NCBI GenBank assembly: GCA_964634005.1 | Contig: CAZWKQ010000016.1 | Location: 1 to 57,873, forward strand | DNA length: 57,873 nucleotides | Reading direction: 5' to 3' | Source: CAZWKQ01 sp964634005 | GTDB lineage: Bacteria; Bacteroidota; Bacteroidia; Bacteroidales; JACABE01 | Shown here: positions 15,546-23,061 of the stretch, in pieces | How positions within the stretch are numbered: the first letter of the stretch is position 1 | Layout of the letters: every line of letters begins with the position of its first letter | Made by a program: the position numbers and the translations under genes | The notes under the pieces: model-generated | What the model was told of the DNA's origin: nothing | Database searches by the model: none | What the model saw: the letters and a program-made list of their open reading frames with translations, nothing else

Positions 15546-16040
15546 AGTATTTCGTTGTATTTCTAAAACCTCCATATCGGAAATATTTTTTCCTGATACT
15601 TTAAATTTCACAGCTGTAATTACCTTGTGAAATCCGCTATTACCGGCAGCTCCCGGATTAATGTATAAAAGGCTGTTTTTTTTGTCGTACATTATTTTAA
15701 GTATATGCGAATGTCCCGATACGAATATATCGGGTTTATATTTTAAAATCAGCTCTTTAGCTTCCGATGAGTATTTGCCGGGATATCCTCCTATGTGCAT
15801 CATAAGGATATTCATATCTTCGCAGCTAAAATATTGAAATTGCGGAAATTCTTTTCTGATTAAATAATTATCGATATTTCCGTAAACTGCCCTTGTTTTT
15901 TTAAGCTCGGAAAGTGAATTTATTACGGCAATATCTCCAATATCTCCGGCATGCCATATTTCATCACAAGTTGAAAAAAAAATCAATATTTGCTGATTTA
16001 AGTATGAGTGTGTGTCAGAAAGTATTCCTATTTGAAGCAT
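15525..16040 (-). CDS. YfcE/MJ0936-type metallophosphoesterase
   Basis: A 171-residue single-domain phosphodiesterase. Metal-binding motifs are GILSDTHS (Asp, His), HAGDIGD, GNID, and GHSH near the C terminus (SGHSHILK), followed by NPGAAG. The family hydrolyses phosphodiesters such as cyclic nucleotides in vitro. The start at 16040 (MLQIGILSDTH) is chosen because the motif must sit near the N terminus and because a minus-strand -7 element at 16072-16079 lies just upstream. Divergent from the EamA gene, with overlapping promoter regions. Confidence 0.85.
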   Translation of the reverse strand: MLQIGILSDTHSYLNQQILIFFSTCDEIWHAGDIGDIAVINSLSELKKTRAVYGNIDNYLIRKEFPQFQYFSCEDMNILMMHIGGYPGKYSSEAKELILKYKPDIFVSGHSHILKIMYDKKNSLLYINPGAAGNSGFHKVITAVKFKVSGKNISDMEVLEIQRNTLSQSIG

Positions 16041-16054
16041 ATTAAAAATTTTGA

Positions 16055-16079
16055 TATTTTTGCAAGGTTTACAAATATA
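16055..16079. promoter_or_regulatory. Divergent promoter pair
   Basis: TATTTTTG at 16055-16062 on the plus strand serves the EamA gene. TATATTTG on the minus strand (16079-16072) serves the phosphoesterase. The two -7 elements face each other and almost touch, so polymerases cannot initiate at both at once. Confidence 0.55.
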
Positions 16080-16098
16080 CACTTTTAAAAATTCACAC

Positions 16099-17040
16099 TT
16101 GAGAAAAGAAGGAAAATTATTTATCTATGTTTTAGCGATTTTATCGATGCTATTCTGGGGTATGTCGTTTGTATGGACAAAAATTGCCCTAGAATTTTAT
16201 AATCCAATAACAGTTATTTTTCTCAGACTAATTATTTCCTCAATAGCACTGTACAGCATATTGAAAATCTTTGGTTTATTGAACAAAGTGCACAAAGAAC
16301 ATTTTTCACTTTTCCTAATCTCTGCCTTATTCGAACCTTTACTGTATTTTTTGGGCGAAAACTACGGTTTGCGTGAAGTATCACCAACTTTAGCTTCAGT
16401 TATTATTGCTACTATTCCCGTTATTACTCCAATTTTTGCAACTTTTCTGTTAAAAGAAAGATTAAGTATCCTCAATTTTATCGGAATTATTGTTTCTTTT
16501 GGCGGAATATTGATTATGATAATTGACAGAAATTTCAATTTTACTGCATCACCCAAAGGAATTGCATTAATGTTTCTTGCCGTTTTTTCAACTGTTGGTT
16601 ATGCTGTTTCAATTAAAAAGCTTACTAAATTTTATAATTCTTTCACAATAATTACCTTTCAGAACATAATTGGTGTTTTTTATTTTTTGCCATTATTTTT
16701 GATTTTCGATTTTAAAAATTTTATTCATATAGTTCCATCAGTAAAAGCTGTATTTTCTATAATTCAACTGGCAATATTTGCTTCATCGCTGGCATTTATC
16801 TGTTACATTCACGTTGTAGGTAAAATTGGAGTGAGTAGAGCCAATATTTTTACAAACTTAATCCCAATTGTAACTGCAGTATTTTCATTTTTTTTGGTTG
16901 GAGAACAATTCGGATTAAATAAAATCATCGGAATTTTAATAGTAGTTGGAGGGGTGTTTTTATCGCAAATCGATAAATTAATGCTAAAAATTAACAATTA
17001 TAATAATTTGAATTTCAAAGAAAAGAAGAATGCAGAATAA
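16099..17040 (+). CDS. EamA/DMT family transporter
   Basis: A roughly 313-residue inner-membrane protein with ten membrane helices in two EamA repeats (FWGMSFVWTKIALEFYNPITVIFLRLI in repeat 1, SRANIFTNLIPIVTAVFSFFLVGEQFGLNKIIGILIVVGGVFLSQ in repeat 2). The family exports amino acids and other metabolites; the substrate cannot be read from sequence. The start is TTG 16099, because the upstream in-frame extension would overlap the promoter. The C terminus is a short polar tail. Confidence 0.88.
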   Translation: MRKEGKLFIYVLAILSMLFWGMSFVWTKIALEFYNPITVIFLRLIISSIALYSILKIFGLLNKVHKEHFSLFLISALFEPLLYFLGENYGLREVSPTLASVIIATIPVITPIFATFLLKERLSILNFIGIIVSFGGILIMIIDRNFNFTASPKGIALMFLAVFSTVGYAVSIKKLTKFYNSFTIITFQNIIGVFYFLPLFLIFDFKNFIHIVPSVKAVFSIIQLAIFASSLAFICYIHVVGKIGVSRANIFTNLIPIVTAVFSFFLVGEQFGLNKIIGILIVVGGVFLSQIDKLMLKINNYNNLNFKEKKNAE

Positions 17041-17089
17041 AAAAAATAAATTTTTATCACCAAAGAAGGGTTAATTATTGATTTTTTTT

Positions 17090-17097
17090 TAATTTTG
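17090..17097 (+). promoter_or_regulatory. Promoter -7 element for the tRNA pair
   Basis: TAATTTTG, 16 bases before the first base of tRNA-Met. Confidence 0.5.
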
Positions 17098-17112
17098 CAA
17101 TCCCTAAAAAAC

Positions 17113-17186
17113 GGCGAGGTAGCTCAGGTGGTTAGAGCGTCGGATTCATAACCCGGAGGTCACGAGTTCAAATCTCGTCCTCGCTA
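17113..17186 (+). tRNA. tRNA-Met (anticodon CAT)
   Basis: 74 nt with a complete cloverleaf. Acceptor GGCGAGG pairs with CCTCGCT (first pair G-T), D stem GCTC/GAGC, T stem ACGAG/CTCGT with loop TTCAAAT, anticodon loop TTCATAA. The anticodon stem has a T-G pair at 27-43 and an A-C mismatch at 31-39. It lacks the GGG/CCC stem of initiator tRNA, so it is elongator Met, or possibly Ile2 with lysidine-modified CAT. No CCA is encoded. Confidence 0.93.
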
Positions 17187-17191
17187 CAAAA

Positions 17192-17264
17192 TGTCCTGTG
17201 GTGTAATTGGCAACACGTCTGACTCTGGATCAGAAGAGCCCAGGTTCGACCCCTGGCAGGACAA
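17192..17264 (+). tRNA. tRNA-Gln (anticodon CTG)
   Basis: 73 nt. Acceptor TGTCCTG/CAGGACA, D stem GTGT/ACAC, anticodon stem TCTGA/TCAGA with loop CTCTGGA, T stem CCAGG/CCTGG with loop TTCGACC. No CCA is encoded. Five bases separate it from tRNA-Met, so both come from one transcript. Confidence 0.93.
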
Positions 17265-17272
17265 CTTACTCC

Positions 17273-17313
17273 AAAAGCCTTTGCAATAAAACAAAATGCA
17301 GAGGCTTTTTTTT
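17273..17313 (+). terminator. Terminator after the tRNA operon
   Basis: A stem with AAAAGCCTTTGCA on one arm and TGCAGAGGCTTTT on the other (one wobble pair), closed by a loop of about 11 bases and followed by eight T residues. Confidence 0.85.
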
Positions 17314-17323
17314 ATTTAAACTC

Positions 17324-17385
17324 AAATTTTTCTTATTCGATTATTCAATAAAGATTTTCTTAATCGAATAATTTGGCTTAAATTA
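17324..17385 (+). repeat. Dispersed palindromic element, copy 1
   Basis: A 62-base element starting AAATTTTTCTTATTCGATTA and ending AATAATTTGGCTTAAATT. Inner arms TTATTCGATTA and TAATCGAATAA form a near-perfect palindrome. Related copies lie at 28654-28712 and 43984-44025 in the same orientation. The first two both follow a terminator. Confidence 0.65.
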
Positions 17386-17491
17386 AAATTTTATAAATAA
17401 ATATAAAAATACTATAACTTAATGTGGATATAATGATATAATATTGCATTTTAATTTTATTTACTCTAAAAAAATATTGAAATAAAAAAGT

Positions 17492-17734
17492 ATGAAAATA
17501 AATGAGAATATTGCAATAAATGAAACCGGATTTTTATTCAATCCCATTAACGGTGAATCGTATTCGGTTAATCCTTTAGGAGCCGAAATTATCAAGCTTC
17601 TTAAAGAAGGAAAAGATTTTGATGATATCAAAGATGTAATTATCCAAAAGTATAATGTTGATGAAAATACTTTTGAAAGAGATTACTCCGACTTCATAAA
17701 CATTTTAAAACAGAACAATCTGATCGAAGGTTAG
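17492..17734 (+). CDS. PqqD-like peptide-binding protein (RiPP recognition element)
   Basis: An 80-residue stand-alone PqqD-family protein. The winged-helix pattern is clear: strands around NIAINETGFLFNPINGESYSVNPLGAEIIKLL, then helices (FDDIKDVIIQKYNVDENTFERDYSDFINILKQNNLI). PqqD-like domains bind leader peptides and hand them to modifying enzymes; stand-alone members serve PQQ, lasso and other peptide pathways. It is the first gene of a seven-gene same-strand block, and the ATP-grasp gene starts 24 bases downstream. No precursor peptide gene is obvious between 17264 and 17492 or in the short gaps that follow, so its partner peptide may be encoded elsewhere, or it may bind a protein segment. 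Confidence 0.8.
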   Translation: MKINENIAINETGFLFNPINGESYSVNPLGAEIIKLLKEGKDFDDIKDVIIQKYNVDENTFERDYSDFINILKQNNLIEG

Positions 17735-17758
17735 TGAAATTAATAGAAATATTAAATA

Positions 17759-18811
17759 ATGGAAAATAATAAAAGGAAAATTGTCGTGGCAGTCAGTGGC
17801 TTAAATGCCATTGACAGTCCCGGACCGGGGGTTGCAGTTATAAGAGGTCTCAGAGAAGCCGAATCTTTCGATGTAAGAATTATCGGCTTGTCATATGAAT
17901 CTCTCGAACCCGGTATCTATATGCACGACATTGTCGATAAAACCTATCAGGTACCTTATCCTACAGCAGGAACCGAAGCATTATTATCTCGTATTGAGTA
18001 TATTCACTCAAAGGAGAATATTAATGTTATTATCCCAAATTTTGATGCTGAACTTTATTCCTTTATGAAAATTGAAGAAACTCTTAATGTGATGGGTATA
18101 AAGATGTTTTTACCCACTATCAGTCAATTTGAAGAAAGGCATAAAGTTAATTTACCCGAATTTGGGAAAAAATACAATATAAAGGTCCCTCATAGCAAAT
18201 CAATTTTTAATTCATTTGATATTTATAGTCTCGATAAAGAGTTTGAATATCCGATGGTAATAAAAGGTAAGTACTATGATGCTCAAATTGCTTATAATAT
18301 TGAACAAGCAAAAAGTTATTTCAACAAAATAAGTGCTAAATGGGGCTTACCAATAGTTGTTCAGCAATTTGTTCATGGTACCGAATACAACGTAACAGGT
18401 CTTGGCGATGGTAAAGGCAATACAATTGCAGCAGTTCCTATGCGTAAACAATATATTACCGACAAGGGAAAAGCTTGGGGCGGAATTAGCATTGACGATA
18501 AAAGAATGTTAGAGCTTACTCATCATTTTGTTTCGCAAACCAAATGGAGAGGAGGGTTCGAGTTAGAGCTGATGAAAGGGCAGGATAACGAATTTTATCT
18601 TCTCGAAATTAACCCACGTATGCCGGCATGGATTTATTTAGCCGTAGGTGTGGGACAAAATATTCCTGAAGCTCTCGTCAGACTTGCTATGGGCGAAAAA
18701 GTTGAGCCTTTTAAAGATTATAAAAAAGGTAAAATGTTTGTAAGATATGCTTGGGATATGATAGTTGATATTGAAGAATTTCATGAAATTTCAGTTGCAG
18801 GTGAACTTTAA
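17759..18811 (+). CDS. ATP-grasp ligase
   Basis: A 350-residue cytoplasmic ATP-grasp enzyme related to the carbamoyl-phosphate-synthase/biotin-carboxylase branch. An N-terminal Rossmann-like pre-ATP domain (IVVAVSGLNAIDSPGPGVAVIRGL, VIIPNFDAELYSF) is followed by the ATP-grasp fold: lysine K169 in PMVIKG, adenine-contact loop VVQQFVHGTEYNV, and metal-binding FELEL (E268, E270) and LLEINPRMPAW (E283, N285). All catalytic positions appear intact. It would activate a carboxylate as acyl phosphate and join it to an amine or other nucleophile. Position between a PqqD-like protein and a PLP enzyme suggests ligation of an amino acid to a peptide; substrate unknown. Confidence 0.85.
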   Translation: MENNKRKIVVAVSGLNAIDSPGPGVAVIRGLREAESFDVRIIGLSYESLEPGIYMHDIVDKTYQVPYPTAGTEALLSRIEYIHSKENINVIIPNFDAELYSFMKIEETLNVMGIKMFLPTISQFEERHKVNLPEFGKKYNIKVPHSKSIFNSFDIYSLDKEFEYPMVIKGKYYDAQIAYNIEQAKSYFNKISAKWGLPIVVQQFVHGTEYNVTGLGDGKGNTIAAVPMRKQYITDKGKAWGGISIDDKRMLELTHHFVSQTKWRGGFELELMKGQDNEFYLLEINPRMPAWIYLAVGVGQNIPEALVRLAMGEKVEPFKDYKKGKMFVRYAWDMIVDIEEFHEISVAGEL

Positions 18812-18833
18812 AAAATAAAAATAGAAACATATT

Positions 18834-20192
18834 ATGGGAAATTTAAGATACGAAAGACCGGTTATAAAAAAATTAGAGGCAGGCATGCCTAATAAATTCG
18901 GATTGAGAAGCGAATATACTCCTATGACCCACATCGATGGAGTTGCCGTTAAAGATTTAGTAAAAGAATGGGGCTCTCCGCTATTTGTAATATCCGAAAA
19001 TATTATAAGAAGTACTTATGCAAAGGCTAAAAGAGCCTTTAGTACGCGTTATCCTAAGGTGCAGTTTGCATGGTCATATAAAACTAACTATTTAGACGCT
19101 GTTTGCAGTGTCTTCCATCAGGAAGGTTCGTGGGCTGAAGTAGTTTCGGGTTTCGAGTACGACAAAGCAATTCAGCTCGGAGTACCCGGATCTAAAATAA
19201 TTTTCAACGGCCCCGACAAAACTGAAAATGATATACTAAAAGCTATAAACAACGATTCTCTTATCCATATCGACCATTTAGACGAGCTATATACAATATT
19301 GGAACTAACCGATAAAACTCAAAACAGACCGAAAGTCGCCATAAGAGTTAATATGGATACAGGTATTTACCCTATTTGGGACCGTTTTGGCTTTAATTAT
19401 GAAAACGGACAAGCATGGGATGCTTTAAATAAAATTATCCGCTCTGGAAAATTGGATTTAGTTGGATTACATTGTCATATCGGTACATATATGCTTGCTC
19501 CAAGTGCTTACGCTATCGCTGCTTCTAAACTTGCTGACTTAGCTATAGGTATTGAACAAAAATATAATCATTCGGTAAAATATATCGATTTAGGTGGCGG
19601 TTTTGCTTCAAAAAACACTTTAAAAGGTGCCTATTTACTTGGCTCTGATACTAGTCCTTCTTTCGACGACTTTGCAGAAGCTATTACTACAGCACTATTA
19701 AATGCCAATTTCAAAAATAAAGAACTACCTATGCTAATTCTGGAAACAGGCAGGGCTTTGATTGACGATGCCGGATTCCTTATAGGTACTGTTATTGCTA
19801 ATAAAAGAACTTCTACCGGAAAAAGAACTACAATAGTGGATGTAGGTGTTAATATTCTTTTTACATCATTTTGGTACGATCATAAAATTACTCCGGCTCA
19901 ACCTTTTACACATTTTACCGAAACAACTCAGCTTTTTGGTCCTTTGTGTATGAATATTGATATTATCAGAGAAAATATCGACTTGCCATTATTAAACAAA
20001 GGTGATAATTTTGTTATTCATCATGTAGGAGCATACAATATGACTCAATGGATGCAGTTTATAACACTCAGGCCAAATGTTGTGATGATTGACAATAACG
20101 CTAATACCCACTTGATTAGAAAATCTGAAAGTTTAAACACTATTAAAGAAAGTGAAAATTTGCCTGATTATCTCAAGAATTTTTCATTATAA
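18834..20192 (+). CDS. Fold-type III PLP enzyme, diaminopimelate/ornithine decarboxylase-like
   Basis: A 452-residue enzyme of the alanine racemase/DapDC-ODC fold. The PLP lysine is K83 in FAWSYKTNY. H213 and H215 lie in GLHCHIG, the phosphate loop is DLGGGF (254-256), ETGR is at 304-307, the active-site Cys is C372 in FGPLCMNID, and the PLP-contact Tyr is Y401 in VGAYNM. The two domains match LysA in order, but the substrate-binding segments differ (ETGR for EPGR, GPLCMNID for GPxCESxD), so I do not call lysA. It may decarboxylate an amino acid or a ligated aminoacyl group made by the ATP-grasp enzyme, 22 bases upstream. Confidence 0.85.
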   Translation: MGNLRYERPVIKKLEAGMPNKFGLRSEYTPMTHIDGVAVKDLVKEWGSPLFVISENIIRSTYAKAKRAFSTRYPKVQFAWSYKTNYLDAVCSVFHQEGSWAEVVSGFEYDKAIQLGVPGSKIIFNGPDKTENDILKAINNDSLIHIDHLDELYTILELTDKTQNRPKVAIRVNMDTGIYPIWDRFGFNYENGQAWDALNKIIRSGKLDLVGLHCHIGTYMLAPSAYAIAASKLADLAIGIEQKYNHSVKYIDLGGGFASKNTLKGAYLLGSDTSPSFDDFAEAITTALLNANFKNKELPMLILETGRALIDDAGFLIGTVIANKRTSTGKRTTIVDVGVNILFTSFWYDHKITPAQPFTHFTETTQLFGPLCMNIDIIRENIDLPLLNKGDNFVIHHVGAYNMTQWMQFITLRPNVVMIDNNANTHLIRKSESLNTIKESENLPDYLKNFSL

Positions 20193-20244
20193 TTTAATTA
20201 TCTGTTTATTCCTTTACTGAACTTAATAAACTAGTTATTTGAAG

Positions 20245-20853
20245 ATGGATATAAATGTAATGTCTAAAATTTCTGAAATTGTTGATAATACTGAAAATAA
20301 ACCTGTTATTAAAAAAATTGTTCTTAAGAAAGAAAACAAAATTTTAAGAAAAATAAAAAATAACAGAAAGAAAATTATAATATTGCTAATTTGTTTAATT
20401 GCTGCATATTTCTTAATGCTAATACCTATCTTTTATTTATATCCTCAATATAATAAACCGGTTAAGTTGAATTATAAAAAAGAATGGTTTACCGAAATTT
20501 CAAGTGAGTTGAAAGGTGATTGTTTTAGAAAAGTTCAGGATTTTAGACGCAGATGTCCTTTCCCAACCCGAGAAGTTCATTTAAGCAGTAAACATACTTT
20601 AGTTGAAATTAAAATAAACAGAAAATGGATAGCTTATGACCCAAGTGTCGATTTGTTTTTTAGCAATTTAAATGCCGCTCAAATCTCTTTTGATGTTAAC
20701 AGAGGTTTTTATATGGATGAGCTTGAAAACTATAGCTATAAAGACGATTTTAAAAGAATTTATTTTTATCATAATTATTATTTTATCCTACTTAAACATA
20801 CTCATCCTTATTATGATAAGATTATAAGACTTTATTACGGTGTTAAAAATTAA
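20245..20853 (+). CDS. Membrane-anchored minimal transglutaminase-like protein
   Basis: A 202-residue protein, not previously familiar to me. A basic N-terminal 43 residues precede one membrane helix (about 44-67, KIIILLICLIAAYFLMLIPIFYLY). The rest carries what I read as a compact transglutaminase/papain-type triad: C93 in KGDCFRKVQDF, H117 in SSKHTLVEI, and D132 in WIAYDPSVD. That spacing is shorter than in typical transglutaminase cores, as in bacterial leader peptidases of that fold. It may be the protease that removes a leader peptide, comparable with the lasso B2 protein. Start ATG 20245 is preferred over TTG 20239. The next gene starts three bases after its stop. Confidence 0.6.
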   Translation: MDINVMSKISEIVDNTENKPVIKKIVLKKENKILRKIKNNRKKIIILLICLIAAYFLMLIPIFYLYPQYNKPVKLNYKKEWFTEISSELKGDCFRKVQDFRRRCPFPTREVHLSSKHTLVEIKINRKWIAYDPSVDLFFSNLNAAQISFDVNRGFYMDELENYSYKDDFKRIYFYHNYYFILLKHTHPYYDKIIRLYYGVKN

Positions 20854-20855
20854 CT

Positions 20856-23057
20856 ATGTTGAGATTTAAAGATTCTTTATTTCATTTAATCAGTAGTATA
20901 ATTAGCAGTTATGCGCAAATATTTTTTTCGAAAAATACCCTGTTTGCAATTATACTGCTTATAGTATCATTTTTCGATTTTTTTGCCGGATTAAGCGGTT
21001 TGCTTGCTGTTATTATTTCTAATACAACTGCCTATTTAATAGGATTCAACAAGTTTAATATTAAACTCGGTTATTACGGTTTCAACAATTTGCTTGTCGG
21101 ATTGGGATTAGGTGTGTATTATCAGCCTAATTTCGAGTTTTTTATGGTACTTTTTTTTGCTTCGCTATTAACTCTTTTTTTTACCGTTGCTTTGGAGGGA
21201 ATTGTTGGAAAATATGGCTTACCTTATTTAAGTTTATCTTTTCTCTTTGTTTTATGGATGGTGTCTCTTGCTACAAGAGAATTCAAATCTTTAGCTGTAA
21301 GCGAAAGAGGAATTTTTATGCTTAATGAAATGTATTCTCTTGGGGGATACAATCTTGTAAGAATTTATCAATGGTTTGGGAGCTTAAATCTGCCCGAGTA
21401 TGTTTCTTTATATTTCCGCTCTTTAAGTGCAATTTTATTTCAATATAGTTTGTTTGCAGGAATTTTAGTTGCTTTAGGATTATTGATTTATTCCAGAATT
21501 GCATTCACTTTATCAATTTTCGGTTTTGGATTTGCTTATGTTTTTTATAAATTGATTGGCGGAAACGTTCAAGAGTTGAGCTATGGATATATTGGTTTCA
21601 ACTTTATTTTAACTTCAATAGCAATCGGAGGTTTTTTTATTGTCCCGTCAAGGTATTCATTTTTTTCGGTATTACTGCTTATACCTTTAATATCAATAAT
21701 TTTATCCAGCAGTATGGCTGTTTTCTCTTTGTTTCAAATATCAATTTATTCGTTGCCTTTCAATTTAATAGTGTTAACTTTCTTATACATCCTGAAATTC
21801 AGAGAAAGAAACTTTTTAAGTCCAGAAATTGTCAGAATTCAGCATTTTTCTCCTGAAATTAATTTATATACTCAGAAGAATAACCTTGGTCGATTTAAAC
21901 ATTCTCATATTATACCCATATCTCTGCCATTCTGGGGGGCATGGAAAGTAACTCAAGGTGAGGATGATGAAATAACTCATAAAGGAGAATGGCGTCATGC
22001 TTTCGATTTTGAAATAGAAGACGAAAAAGGAAAAATGTTTGCCGATACCGGTCTTTTATGTTCAGATTACTATTGTTACAATAAACCTATTATTGCACCT
22101 GCTGATGGTAGAATTGAACAAATTATTGATTACATTGATGATAACAAGATAGGGGATGTTAATATTGAAAACAATTGGGGAAATACAATTATTATAAGAC
22201 ATACCGATTTACTTTTTACTAAAATATCTCATATCAAGAAGGATAGTTTCAAAGTAAATGTGGGCGATTATGTTAAAAAAGGCGAAGTTTTAGCTTTATG
22301 CGGAAACTCAGGACGTTCACCTCAGCCTCATATCCACTTTCAAATGCAAGCTACTCCTTTTGTAGGATCAAAAACTCTTGATTATCCATTGGGACACTAT
22401 ATTTTAATAAAAGACGGAAAATATATTTTACAATCATACAAAAAACCATTGAAAAATCAAACAGTTCTCAATATTGAACGAAATAAATCGTTGTATAATG
22501 CATATCATTTTATACCCGGACAAAGAATCAGTTTTATGGTTTATGATGAAAAAAATAATACTGAAAAAAATTACAATTGGGATGTTTTAGCCGACTTTTA
22601 TAACAATACTTATATATATTGCAACAATTCAAAATCAAAAGCTTACTTCTATAATGATGGTTTTTTCCATTATTTCACTCATTTCGAAGGCAATAAAAAA
22701 TCTTTGCTTTACTATTTTTATCTTTCAAACTTTAAAGTATTGACAGGCTTTTATGATAATCTGCAAATTGATGATATTTACCCGATTCACCTTACAAGTA
22801 ACAAGTTCTTACTGTTTTTCCAAGATTTTATCGCTCCTTTTAAAATATTTCTAAAATCATACTTCAAATTAATCTATGAGTATAAAAATGAGGATTTCAA
22901 TAAGAGCGAAATTGAGATAGTATCATCCATGACCAATAAAATAGGAAAACATGTTACTAAAGAACTTAACTTTAAAACTTATATTTTAAACGGTAGAATT
23001 GAGAAAATACTCATTAATTCTGATAATTATAATATAATAGCTCTAAGAAAAGAATAG
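20856..23057 (+). CDS. Urea transporter domain fused to an M23 metallopeptidase
   Basis: A 733-residue inner-membrane protein. Residues 1-315 are a urea-transporter (UT) channel domain with about ten helices (YAQIFFSKNTLFAIILL, GYYGFNNLLVGLGLGVYY, and the second half GYIGFNFILTSIAIGGFF). Residues about 355-520 are a LytM/M23 domain: WRHAFDFE (H381, D384), SHIKK (H459) and PHIHFQ (H492, H494). The first His-Asp pair is spaced HxxD rather than the usual HxxxD, so metal binding should be tested. The last 210 residues are unknown. The fusion suggests a small-molecule channel physically coupled to peptide or cell-wall cutting on the periplasmic side. Confidence 0.83.
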   Translation: MLRFKDSLFHLISSIISSYAQIFFSKNTLFAIILLIVSFFDFFAGLSGLLAVIISNTTAYLIGFNKFNIKLGYYGFNNLLVGLGLGVYYQPNFEFFMVLFFASLLTLFFTVALEGIVGKYGLPYLSLSFLFVLWMVSLATREFKSLAVSERGIFMLNEMYSLGGYNLVRIYQWFGSLNLPEYVSLYFRSLSAILFQYSLFAGILVALGLLIYSRIAFTLSIFGFGFAYVFYKLIGGNVQELSYGYIGFNFILTSIAIGGFFIVPSRYSFFSVLLLIPLISIILSSSMAVFSLFQISIYSLPFNLIVLTFLYILKFRERNFLSPEIVRIQHFSPEINLYTQKNNLGRFKHSHIIPISLPFWGAWKVTQGEDDEITHKGEWRHAFDFEIEDEKGKMFADTGLLCSDYYCYNKPIIAPADGRIEQIIDYIDDNKIGDVNIENNWGNTIIIRHTDLLFTKISHIKKDSFKVNVGDYVKKGEVLALCGNSGRSPQPHIHFQMQATPFVGSKTLDYPLGHYILIKDGKYILQSYKKPLKNQTVLNIERNKSLYNAYHFIPGQRISFMVYDEKNNTEKNYNWDVLADFYNNTYIYCNNSKSKAYFYNDGFFHYFTHFEGNKKSLLYYFYLSNFKVLTGFYDNLQIDDIYPIHLTSNKFLLFFQDFIAPFKIFLKSYFKLIYEYKNEDFNKSEIEIVSSMTNKIGKHVTKELNFKTYILNGRIEKILINSDNYNIIALRKE

Positions 23058-23061
23058 AATA

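Noticed and set aside
17113..17264. tRNA-linked integration (att) site for the block at 17492-25007
   Set aside because: No integrase is present and no tRNA 3'-end duplicate was found in the block or at its right edge.
18834..20192. Naming the PLP enzyme lysA
   Set aside because: Substrate-binding motifs differ from LysA and the neighbours are unrelated to lysine synthesis.
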